Source of the DNA: Euperipatoides rowelli
Lineage: Eukaryota > Onychophora > Udeonychophora > Euonychophora > Peripatopsidae
NCBI GenBank assembly: GCA_003024985.2
Contig: PXIH01S0032838.1
Reading direction: 5' to 3' (one strand)
DNA length: 10,830 bases
A program made the position numbers and the translations under genes. Of this stretch, positions 1 through 6,464 are shown piece by piece (position 1 is the stretch's first letter; every line of letters starts with the position of its first letter). The notes under the pieces are model-generated. The model did not search any database. It was not told where the DNA came from and worked only from the letters and a program-made list of their open reading frames with translations.

Positions 1-89
1 TTGTTTGCTGTGAGAAAACATTCGAGTTGTTCTGAATAACGCTCCCAAGACATACACGACGGATCAAAACTACCGATTTTAAAATCCAT
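1..89 (-). CDS. Partial Gag of a Ty3/gypsy retrotransposon (N-terminus, runs off left edge)
   Basis: Reading leftwards from an ATG at 89-87, 29 codons stay open to the window edge. The peptide begins MDFKIGSFDPS and goes on through SWERYSEQLECFLTANK. A short start, then Phe-Asp, then a Trp-Glu-Arg-Tyr helix and a Leu-x-x-Phe-(x)2-Ala-Asn stretch is the usual opening of Ty3/gypsy Gag capsid proteins. Gag would coat the element's RNA in cytoplasmic particles. The context agrees: a primer-binding site and a probable LTR lie just upstream on the same strand, which is the correct order for the 5' end of an element transcribed leftwards. No stop or frameshift is visible in this short piece, so it may be intact, but most of it is outside the window. 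The assignment rests on remembered family pattern, not a search. Confidence 0.72.
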   Translation of the reverse strand, partial: MDFKIGSFDPSCMSWERYSEQLECFLTAN

Positions 90-130
90 TTTTTTAAACT
101 TTTTTTAAAAAAAAAAAATTCCTGCCCGAA

Positions 131-139
131 TCGTCGCCA
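131..139 (-). promoter_or_regulatory. Primer-binding site of the leftward gypsy element (tRNA-Ser-like)
   Basis: On the minus strand this reads TGGCGACGA. It starts with the TGG that pairs with a tRNA CCA end and would pair with a tRNA ending in TCGTCGCCA, as several animal serine tRNAs do. It lies between the probable LTR end (147) and the gag ATG (89), where minus-strand DNA priming is expected. Only nine bases match well; the following bases (TTCGGGCAGG) do not clearly continue the match, so the tRNA identity is tentative. Confidence 0.5.
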
Positions 140-146
140 ATCTTTC

Positions 147-392
147 TGTCGTGTTATTAATGACAAAAGATAAACGGTAGTTAAGATTGACAGTAATTTA
201 TTGGAACGAAGAACAGTAATTAAAAGTGCTAAAATATAGGTCTGTCTAGGAACAGACTCAGAAGGAAAAGAACAGAGTTCTAAACTGTTAGCAGTACAAT
301 ACTGCTAAAGGTAATATGCATGCTTGCCATTCGAAGCATGGCATATCGATATTCTGTGGTAATAAATACCACAGTTTTATTACATTTTCACA
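147..392 (-). mobile_element. Probable 5' LTR of the leftward Ty3/gypsy element
   Basis: On the minus strand this segment begins TGTGAAAATG and ends AACACGACA, giving TG...CA ends, and is followed by the primer-binding site and the Gag start. A minus-strand AATAAA at 202-197 would suit polyadenylation near the R/U5 boundary. The right limit is uncertain: an alternative end at 373 (TGTGG on the minus strand) would make it about 227 bp. The partner LTR is outside the window, so neither end nor the target duplication can be checked. Positions 240-374 form five consecutive hairpins, listed separately. The rightward copia element begins about 100 bp beyond this LTR and is not nested in it as drawn. 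Confidence 0.5.
240..374. repeat. Array of five consecutive short-loop hairpins
   Basis: Five inverted repeats follow each other with gaps of 5-11 bases. They are GTCTGT/ACAGAC (240-257, loop 6), AGAAC/GTTCT (269-281, loop 3), TTAGCAGTA/TACTGCTAA (288-308, perfect 9-bp stem, loop CAA), ATATGC-ATGCTT/AAGCAT-G-GCATAT (314-346, 12 pairs with one bulged G, loop 8) and CTGTGGTA/TACCACAG (354-374, perfect 8-bp stem, loop ATAAA). The array lies inside the probable gypsy LTR, so it would be in that element's U3 or R. Stems are read directly from the sequence; any function is unknown. Confidence 0.7.
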
Positions 393-493
393 ATGCAATT
401 TATATATTAATTAATATTCATTGAATTTTTTTGTCGTTTTGCCGGAAGAACTAATTTTATTTGCATTGACTACAAAAAATTAAAATGTGTCAA
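393..493. other. AT-rich spacer between the gypsy LTR and the copia insertion
   Basis: This stretch holds no coding frame or repeat that I can recognise. It is the original left flank of the copia insertion. Joined to the right flank, the target reads GTCAA-ATAA-TTGAC, a small palindrome centred on the duplicated site. Confidence 0.5.
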
Positions 494-498
494 ATAAT
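494..498. repeat. Left target-site duplication of the copia element (ATAAT)
   Basis: ATAAT here is repeated exactly at 3663-3667 just after the right LTR. Five base pairs is the usual target duplication for Ty1/copia elements. The match extends two more bases to the left (AAATAAT at 492-498 and 3661-3667), so the exact right LTR boundary could shift by a few bases. Confidence 0.75.
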
Positions 499-1109
499 TG
501 TTGAAATCACAATTTTATGTGTTTGTAATGTGATATCTAAGTGTTTTTTCATTTGCAGACAATTGCAGGGTCACTATTTATCTTTCAGTCATTTCATTGT
601 TTTTTTTAAAAAAAACAAAAAAGAAATTGTAGTATTTATGTAAATATGTAATTTTATTGTTCTTAATTTGTTTAGATAGAATAATCTTTAGTTTTAACAA
701 GCAATGTTTCATATATCTATAATAACATTAGTTTGACTTCCTTAACGTGAGTTGATAGATTGAATTGTGGGAAGGCTTCACTTTTGAAAAGTCTCCATTT
801 TGTTTTACGTTTGATATAGGCACGTTTTTATAACGGTCAATGTAATTTATGACAAAAGTATATTAAAATATTTTGCTTAATATTTTAAATCACGTATAAT
901 ATAGTTGTTTTTATTATATGTATACTATTNGTCAATGTAATTTATGACAAAAGTATATTAAAATATTTTGCTTAATATTTTAAATCACGTATAATATAGT
1001 TGTTTTTATTATACGGATACTATTGTGCTTAGAAGTTTTTTAAGTTTGGATGTGTAAATATTTATCGGATATATTTATAATCGCACAGGAATAAAGCCCA
1101 GATTCAAAA
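499..1109 (+). repeat. 5' LTR of the copia element (611 bp as assembled)
   Basis: The LTR begins TGTTGAA and ends TTCAAAA, an imperfect terminal inverted repeat (six of seven pairs). It matches the right LTR over nearly its whole length. It is longer for two reasons: a 94-bp duplication around the N at 930, and about two dozen extra T/A-rich bases near 591-614. AATAAA at 1090-1095 is the likely polyadenylation signal. Without the duplication it would be about 516 bp, close to the 499-bp partner. The 3' end is noncanonical (AA in place of CA); an end at the CA of position 1106 is the alternative. Confidence 0.88.
836..1024. repeat. 94-bp tandem duplication split by a single N (probable assembly artefact)
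   Basis: Positions 836-929 and 931-1024 are each 94 bp and differ at only two sites (919 against 1014 and 921 against 1016), both close to the left copy's edge at the N. The right LTR has a single copy that agrees with the second unit at the differing bases. A single N between two overlapping copies is what an unmerged contig overlap looks like. A true tandem duplication is less likely. Confidence 0.85.
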
Positions 1110-1126
1110 GATTATGAGACTGACGC
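1110..1126 (+). promoter_or_regulatory. Primer-binding site matching the anticodon arm of elongator tRNA-Met
   Basis: With the base before it, the sequence is AGATTATGAGACTGACGC, beginning exactly at the LTR edge. It is the complement of GCGTCAGTCTCATAATCT, the anticodon stem and loop of animal elongator methionine tRNA as I remember it; CAT is the anticodon. Priming from an internal tRNA fragment is established for Drosophila copia, which uses the 5' half of initiator tRNA-Met. Here the elongator Met tRNA appears to be used at a corresponding place. The tRNA sequence is recalled, not searched. Confidence 0.7.
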
Positions 1127-1140
1127 ACCACGAAGAATAA

Positions 1141-1530
1141 AGGCTGCGAGATATATATATATATATTTGTAATGGATACAATTATGGTGAACATAAATTA
1201 CACTGGATTATCGACACTTTGTCTCCAGAACATCGATGTAGAGATCCACATCAGCTTAAAGATGCAACATGTGAAGGTGATCTTTCCCAAGGAATATCAG
1301 GAAAAGTAGAATGGTACTCCGAAGATGGAAAAGAAAGGCATACACCTATTGAAAAAGTATATGTGAAGAATTCTGTGAAATATAATTCTATATCAGTGCC
1401 CATATTGACTGGCAAAGGCTTCAACGTAATTTGTGATGGAAAAGGTTGCCGCGTATACAAACAAGGAACTTTAGTACTTGATTCAGAAATGGTGAATGGT
1501 AAATATGTGTTAAGAAAATCAGAGGCAGTT
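1141..1530 (+). pseudogene. Copia protease segment (with a possible gag zinc-knuckle trace)
   Basis: The frame is open from just after a TAA at 1138. A weak start, CNGYNYGEH from 1168, keeps the first Cys and the His of a CX2CX4HX4C gag zinc knuckle, with Tyr in place of the second Cys; this trace is tentative. It is followed at once by LHWIID, the approach to a copia aspartic-protease active site. The catalytic Asp codon (1213-1215) is kept, but the next residues are Thr-Leu, not Ser/Thr-Gly, so the active-site Gly is lost and the enzyme should be dead. Further on, YNSISVPILTGKGF and CRVYKQG (about 1381-1470), then NGKYVL, match the C-terminal part of copia protease and the beginning of the gag-pre-integrase region. 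The usual next part, the integrase zinc region, is absent: the frame runs straight into RT. Confidence 0.7.
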
Positions 1531-2055
1531 AGAACTTATGAAGAACAAAGTAATGTTTTGGACAGTCCGATAGAGGAAGAGTTGTTAAAATATATTGAAG
1601 ACATGAGTAAGGAGGAACAAATTGCATGGAATATGGCCATGAAACACGAAATGGATAACATGATTGAAAATCAAGTGTTAGAAGAAGCTAATCCACCCCC
1701 TGAAACTCGGATTATTGGGTCAAGATGGATATTCAAAATCAAATATAACGACAGCAACGAAGTAAGTAAAATAAGGGCTCGTCTAGTGGCAAAGGGTTAT
1801 AGTCAACAAGAAGGGATTGATTTTGAGGAACTTTTGCTTTTGTAGTCTATAAGAATTTTATTAACATTAGTTGGAAATTTGAATTTAGAAATGCGACATT
1901 GTGACATTGCATCCGCATTCCTCTATGGAGATATAAATGAGACTCTATATATGAGGGGACCCAGACTTAACAGGCCAAAATACACAAAAATTATACCGGT
2001 TAAAAAAGGCGATATGGACTCAAACAGGCTGCCCGCTCATGGAACATCAAGATAG
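1531..2055 (+). pseudogene. Copia reverse transcriptase, N-terminal fingers/palm (frame 1, stop at 1843)
   Basis: The reverse transcriptase would copy the element RNA into DNA inside the particle. The start shows EEQIAWNMAMKHEMDNM, the usual copia RT approach, then IIGSRWIFKIK (near 1711) and ARLVAKGYSQQEGIDFEE (1777-1830). TAG at 1843-1845 interrupts the frame. The same frame continues as SIRILLTLVGNLNLEM, CDIASAFLYGDINETLYM (the Asp of CDIASAF is the first metal-binding Asp of RT) and then loses similarity near 2000, ending at TAG 2053-2055. Similarity resumes two frames away. The protease-to-RT join near 1513-1560 marks the deletion of integrase. Confidence 0.85.
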
Positions 2056-2735
2056 ATAACTCTCTAAAAAAATTTGGATACAGTAACAGTGTAGTGGAAC
2101 CCTGTTTATATAGTAATGCGAATGAAAGTCAAAGAGTATTTATCCTAATTCATGTCGACGACCTATTGATTGCAAGTCATGATAAACATCATACTGACCA
2201 AATAATTGGTTTTCTAGACGAAGAATATAAAATAAAAGATTTAGGTGAAGCACAAAACTATTTGGGAATATGTATCGAGCGAGATTATGAAGATCGACTG
2301 TGTTTGATTAGCCAGAGTTTAATGATTTCTCAGTTGATTGATAAAAATCAGTTGAGAGACGGCAGGCCTACATTTACCCCAACGACACCTGATTTTGTCA
2401 AAGGACAAATGGGGAGTGATAGCCCTGTGTTGCCAAGTAACAAAAAATACCAGCAAGCAGTTGGATCACTTTTATATATAGGTCTAATAAGCAGACCAGA
2501 TATACATCTGGCTGTCAATTTGTTGGCACCTAAATGTGCCACTCCAACCAAGTACAACTGGGAAGGAGTCAAAAGAGTAATAAAATATTTGAATAACACC
2601 GTATATTACCGATTGAAACTGGGAGGCAAATCGGTTTTTGACATAACTTCATACTGTGATGCAGATTGGAGGGGGGGGGGGGGGCGACACCAGTTCCAGA
2701 AAGTACACTTCAGGTCAACTGCATTTCCTGGGTGA
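2004..2735 (+). pseudogene. Copia reverse transcriptase palm to RNase H start (frame 3)
   Basis: This piece is open from 2004, after the frame change in the A-rich run at 2002-2007. It begins with YGLKQAARSWNIKID (from 2013), followed by PCLYS, FILIHVDDLLIAS with the two catalytic Asp codons at 2157-2162, then YKIKDLGEAQNYLGI, QAVGSLLYIGLISRPDI and YNWEGVKRVIKYL. His stands where the copia box normally has Tyr (HVDD, not YVDD). It ends in ITSYCDADW (to 2669), the first Asp motif of RNase H, and is then thrown out of frame by 14 consecutive G at 2671-2684, giving unrelated residues to the TGA... stop at 2733-2735. It was intact enough over about 220 codons to show the order of RT motifs clearly. 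Confidence 0.88.
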
Positions 2736-3132
2736 TAGCCTCATCGGTTGGTGAACTTGTAAGCAAAGTGGAGTATCCCTATCTACAGCGGAAGCTGAAT
2801 TTGTGGCTGCATCAATGGCTGTACAGACTATTGTATGGATCAAGGAACTCATGGACACTATGATGTTTGCTTGCAATATTCCAATCAAGTTGCACACTGA
2901 TAACCATAGTTCAATAAAAATGTTGGAATGTGAAAAAGGCACAAAGAGAACCAAACATATTGATATCAAATACCACCACGTGAAATATTTCATAAGTCGA
3001 GGAATAGTAGATATGGTTTATTGCCCGACCGAATGTATGACTGCAGATCTTCTTACAAAACCAATGGCTGGAGACTGTTTTGAAAAACATGTTGCAGTGT
3101 TGGGATTACTGGAGAGATCTTTAGAGACGTAG
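2671..3132 (+). pseudogene. Copia RNase H, C-terminal part (frame 1, stop at 2752)
   Basis: After the G run, similarity resumes in frame 1 as GDTSSRKYTSG and HFLGDSLIGW, then meets TGA at 2752-2754. Past the stop it continues CKQSGVSLSTAEAEFVAA (from 2758), with the catalytic Glu at STAEAE, HTDNHSSIKM with the Asp codon at 2899-2901, TKHIDIKYHHVKYFI and CMTADLLTKPM, ending at TAG 3130-3132. These are the successive RNase H motifs of Ty1/copia pol. RNase H would remove RNA from the RNA-DNA hybrid. The end of the frame lies 31 bp before the right LTR, as usual in this superfamily. The 14-base G run could be a true slippage mutation or a base-calling error. Confidence 0.88.
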
Positions 3133-3153
3133 AAAATCTTTTCGATATAACAT

Positions 3154-3163
3154 TAAGGGGGAG
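3154..3163 (+). promoter_or_regulatory. Polypurine tract of the copia element
   Basis: TAAGGGGGAG ends immediately before the TG of the right LTR. This is where plus-strand DNA synthesis would start in an LTR retrotransposon. Confidence 0.85.
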
Positions 3164-3662
3164 TGTTGAAATCACAATTTTCTGCGTTTGTAATGTGATA
3201 TCTCAGTGTTTTTTCATTTGCAGACAATTGCAGGGTCATTATTTATCTTTCAGTCAAAACAAAAAAGAAATTGTAGTATTTTATGTAAATATGTAATTTT
3301 ATTGTTCTTAATTTGTTTAGATAGAATAATCTTTAGTTTTAAAGCAATGTTTCGTATATCTATAATAACTTTAGTTTGATTTCCTTAACGTGAGTTGATA
3401 GATTGAATTGTGGGAAGGCTTCACTTTTGAAAAGTCTCCATTTTGTTTTACATTTGATATATGCACATTTTTATAACGGTCAATGTAATTTATGACAAAA
3501 ATATATTAAAATATTTTGCTTAATATTTTAAATCACATATAATATAGTTGTTTTTATTATACGGATACGATTATGCTTAGAAGTATTTTAAGTTTGGATG
3601 TGTAAATATTTATCGGATATACAGTATTTATAATCGCACAGGAATAAATCCCAGTTTCAAAA
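3164..3662 (+). repeat. 3' LTR of the copia element (499 bp)
   Basis: It begins TGTTGAAATC and ends TTCAAAA, matching the left LTR with about 17 substitutions that I counted by eye and a few indels. At least five differences are CG against TG or CA. AATAAA at 3643-3648 is the polyadenylation signal candidate. It has only one copy of the 94-bp segment that is doubled in the left LTR. Confidence 0.9.
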
Positions 3663-3667
3663 ATAAT
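3663..3667. repeat. Right target-site duplication of the copia element (ATAAT)
   Basis: Exact repeat of 494-498, directly after the right LTR. Confidence 0.75.
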
Positions 3668-3719
3668 TGACTCAGATTTTTAACAATTTTTTTTTAAACA
3701 TGTGAAAAAAAGTGTTAAA

Positions 3720-3832
3720 AATAGTAAAATGCTAGAAAAGAGGACAAAATAGTCTTATTCATAAAATCCGGCCGGATATTTTTTTTTAGTTGAAAAAGAA
3801 AACATGTCGGTGAAAAGAGGACATCTGGCAAC
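3720..3832 (-). repeat. Probable interspersed-repeat fragment with doubled GAAAAGAGGACA
   Basis: GAAAAGAGGACA occurs at 3735-3746 and again at 3812-3823, with a CCGGCCGG palindrome between them. On the minus strand the right end reads GCCAGATGTCCTCTTTT followed by CACCGACATG. This resembles the plus-strand fragment at 7028 (ACCATATGTCCCGTTTT, GACCTGGACAG). Such doubled GTCC...TTTT blocks are common at the ends of old animal DNA transposons, but I cannot name the family. Confidence 0.35.
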
Positions 3833-4236
3833 ACTACCTACAGTTATTAAAAGCTAGAAAAATAATGAAATAGAAAATTGATAGTATCTTACTGTAGAGT
3901 GGGCCATCTATTATTCGTTTTCTTACCAATATTATTATTTAGTTTATTAAAAGAACAAAATTGAAGTAGCCTACATTATTCAATATGAAATCAAATAAAG
4001 ACCTTAACCCTAAATTTTTACAAAGACGCAAGTTGTGTTTGAAAAATAATAGTTTACATAGCAGTAAAAAAAACAAAAACATGATAGATTAAGACACATT
4101 TTTTTTTAATAAACTAGACGTGAAATATATATAAGTTCTGAATTGTAATTAGTTTCTGCTGATATTATCAAACCAAATAGTGTTAATAATACTGAAATCA
4201 TTCAGTTAGTATAATCCATAAATTCTAACAATTTAC
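3833..4236. other. AT-rich spacer, nothing recognised
   Basis: This stretch has several poly-A and poly-T runs and stops in all frames. No coding signature or RNA gene was seen on either strand. Confidence 0.6.
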
Positions 4237-4256
4237 TTTTTTTTTTTTTTTTTTTT
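4237..4256. repeat. Run of 20 T
   Basis: A pure T20 homopolymer. On the minus strand it would be a poly(A) tail following the sequence at 4257 and above, which is what a retroposed transcript could leave, but no target duplication was identified. It could also be plain simple sequence. Confidence 0.6.
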
Positions 4257-4679
4257 AAATGCATAGATCAGCTTTTACCCTACAATGCTGTTGTGGGTTC
4301 ACTATATTTGGCCAAAGCTTACAAACTTCCCATTGTTCAACATTTCTAAAGACGTGAAATGAAAATTCTTTATTGGAGATATAGGGTAATAAAAAATATA
4401 TTTTGACATATGTAAATGAAAGAATNAGACCAAATTTATTATAGGATGTTTTATTGCACTATATTACTGTAATTAAAATACCCATCTCCTAATAATTGTA
4501 AAGAAGTAACTTACAGTATCTCATTTACATAAGATGTCATCAATTGCTTACAATCAACCCTACTTACAGGATACTTTTAGCACTCCCAAACAAAGGAGGA
4601 GAAAGGATTAACTTATAAATTTGATTTTTAAATAACTTTTAATTTGGTAATTTTTTTTTTTTATAATAATTTTCTTTGA
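4257..4679. other. AT-rich spacer with an assembly N at 4426
   Basis: No gene is supported. A short plus-strand frame near 4272-4347 reads NAVVGSLYLAKAYKLPIVQH and is discussed as a weak observation. The single N at 4426 is not flanked by a duplication, unlike the one at 930. The original 3' end of the minus-strand gypsy relic should lie in this stretch but no LTR was recognised. Confidence 0.5.
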
Positions 4680-5715
4680 AATGAAATCATAAAAAAAAAA
4701 TATTCCATTTCGTGTGACCTTTAAATTTCCAACATTCTAGTCTGGGTGACAGAATTGTGTAAGGTTTGCCAAAAATAGACGTTAGGTTTATGGTCCATAA
4801 CTACCTTAAATTCTTGTCCGAAAATATAGACCGACATGTGAAAATGTTTAATCGACCAAACAACTGCTAGCTCCACCTTTTCTATATGTGAATACTTCCT
4901 TTCTGTTTCACTTAATGAATGGTTTGCATAAGCAACAACAAATAGTTTGCCTTCATCATTTTTTTTTAACTAATACTGCTCCTACTCATTTAGGTCCTGC
5001 ATCAGTTTAAATTTCTGATCTTCTGTCTTTGTCAAAGTAAGCCAGATTTCTGGATTTACTCATTAATTGTTTTACATCGTTTAATGCCCTTTGATGATTT
5101 TGAGTCCGTGACCATTTTGTTTTTATCTTAGTAAGAGCCTCAGTGGTTTTGTTATTGTCACTAAATCAGGTAAAAATTTAGAACAAAAGCTAATTATGCC
5201 TAATAAGCTACTTAACTCTTTTATATTTGATGGACTTATTAACCCTAAAATGGTTTTAACTTTTTCTTAATGCCATCTTTTGCAAATTTAAGTCCCATAA
5301 ATTTTAATTCAGGTTGTCTAAATTCACACTTGGTCTTGTTTAGAGTGAGACCTAAGTTTCTAGATTTACCTAAAATGGCTTTAAGAAATTTATTTACTCT
5401 TTATATGTTTGCCAAATATCATCACTGATGTTCACTGACCCAAGAATGTCACAAATTGTTTTAGACACTTTGTGTTGAAAAATTTCTGCGGCCGAAGTGA
5501 TGCAAATTTCAATTTTTTATAGGCTACCTAAAATAGACTATATGTGTGGAAAATGTTCTCTCATGTCTAGAGTCTTTTGTTAATTCAAATTGTGATACCC
5601 TTTAGTTATCCAATTTTGAAAATATCATGGCTCTCTTTCGACCATCTATATCAATAGTAGAGTCAAGTGGCATTTCCTTGTTGTGGCTACGAGAGGTTGT
5701 AAACTCTCTTGGCGA
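4680..5715 (-). pseudogene. Ty3/gypsy reverse transcriptase and RNase H relic
   Basis: Read leftwards, pieces in changing frames follow the Ty3/gypsy pol order. REFTTSRSHNKEMPLDSTID and AMIFSKLDN (5710-5604) are the RT N-part. ELTKDSR and TFSTH come next, then SAAEIFQHKVSKTICDILG and NISDDI, with the catalytic Asp pair at 5423-5418. LTLNKTKCEFRQPELKFMGL follows, then KELSSLLGIISFCSKFLPDL (about 5230-5150) of the thumb/connection. RNase H follows: NLAYFDK, TDAG with its Asp at 5003-5001, FVVAYANHSLSETERKYSHI, EKVELAVVW, and MDHKP near 4800. At least four stops and several frame changes separate these. No integrase is seen. It is unrelated in detail to the copia pol at 1531-3132 and on the opposite strand. 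Confidence 0.85.
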
Positions 5716-5749
5716 TCATAATATTTTGTAGCTATTGTTGTTTTTGTTT

Positions 5750-6234
5750 ATATTTTATTAATATCTTCTTTAAGTAATGCTTCAATTGCTGTGGCTTGTT
5801 GTTCTGTAATTTTATTTATTTGTCTGGATTTTGTAATGCAAATCTTCTTTATCAGAACTGCATCCTAAAATTAGCTGAGATTTAATTTATCTTTCTTCTG
5901 ATGAAAATCTCTACATGATTTGGCTGTTTTCGGAAGTTTAGATTCAAATTGGTTTAGCTTTTCACTCGGCTGCTGCCGCTGCCTGAACATATACACTTTG
6001 TATTCAATATTTTACTGAGAGGAAAAGTGATTTTTTATCTATGATGAACAGTATATATTGTCTAACTCCTCATCCATATAATGACAGAGTATGCACACTT
6101 TTGTTATGTTTCTGTTATTTCCAAATTAACAAAAAAAATATATATAATTTTCCTGCCCATTTTGTCCATCTTTGGCCTGCCGTATTTGGATTATTTCTGT
6201 CAAACGGAGGAAAAATTTGCATTTGTACTTTCAT
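5750..6234 (-). pseudogene. Ty3/gypsy Gag relic
   Basis: Read leftwards from ATG 6234-6232, a 39-codon frame gives QIFPPFDRNNPNTAGQRWTK and WAGKL before TAA at 6117-6115. Similarity continues in other frames: YMDEELDNIY, then MFRQRQQQPSEKLNQFESKL and KSCRDF (6008-5871), LILGCSS (about 5867-5853), and TEQQATAIEALLKED (near 5805-5765). A PPFD opening, a Trp-x-x-Trp helix, the RQRxQ...E...QF helix and the Leu-x-x-Gly-Cys piece are the order of Ty3/gypsy Gag capsid proteins of the Mag-like type. It is followed within about 40 bp by RT sequence, so the Gag C-terminus, zinc knuckle, protease and earliest RT have been lost. It is a different family from the Gag at the left edge. The plus-strand frame across 6041-6253 is an antisense shadow of this relic. 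Confidence 0.78.
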
Positions 6235-6464
6235 TTTGGTAATTTTTGGATAAAATATTATAATTAAATTATTTTTTTCTTAATTCAGCGGATTTCTTCC
6301 TTTTTTTTTTTTTTGTTTAATTATTTTCTTTCACGTTACATACCATGTGTTATTCAAAAATTTTTGATGTGACTGCTCAGTGTTTGTTTATTGCAACTAC
6401 TTTAAGAAAATAAATATTTTACTAACCTTTTCTTCTTTGATTCTTTTATGGCAAGGTTGCCAAA

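Larger units (their letters stand above)
499..3662 (+). mobile_element. Ty1/copia LTR retrotransposon, internally deleted and inactive
   Basis: The element has LTRs of the same family at both ends, a target duplication, a primer-binding site next to the left LTR, a polypurine tract next to the right LTR, and a pol relic whose order is protease, reverse transcriptase, RNase H. The domain signatures (GSRWIFKIK, ARLVAKG, AFLYGDINE, YGLKQAARSW, HVDD, YCDADW, STAEAE, ADLLTKP) are those of the Ty1/copia superfamily. The internal part is only about 2.05 kb, against roughly 4 kb in complete members. Gag is essentially absent, and the integrase core with its His/Cys zinc region and D,D-35-E triad is missing. 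Stops at 1843 and 2752, frame changes near 2005 and at the 2671-2684 G run, and a changed protease active site make it non-autonomous. LTR divergence (about 17 substitutions by eye) shows an old insertion. Confidence 0.92.

Noticed and set aside
269-281. AGAACAGAGTTCT as a steroid-receptor response element
   Set aside because: The spacing and half-sites do not match the AGAACAnnnTGTTCT consensus, and it is one of several neighbouring hairpins.
1151-1166. (AT)8 run as a promoter TATA box
   Set aside because: It is a simple repeat downstream of the LTR and primer site, where no promoter is expected.
1251-1460. Minus-strand open frame of 69 codons
   Set aside because: It lies antisense to the copia protease relic, which has recognisable motifs on the plus strand; it is a shadow.
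2666-2863. Plus-strand frame of 65 codons beginning in the G run
   Set aside because: It is out of register with the RNase H motifs, which lie in frames 3 and 1 on either side of the G run.
2348-2993. Minus-strand open frames across the copia RT and RNase H
   Set aside because: Antisense shadows of well-supported plus-strand RT and RNase H motifs.
4426-4426. Second N as another collapsed or duplicated join
   Set aside because: The sequences on its two sides do not repeat each other, so nothing beyond an unknown base can be claimed.
6041-6253. Plus-strand frame of 70 codons, Cys- and Phe-rich
   Set aside because: Antisense to the gypsy Gag relic, whose PPFD and RWTKW motifs read on the minus strand.
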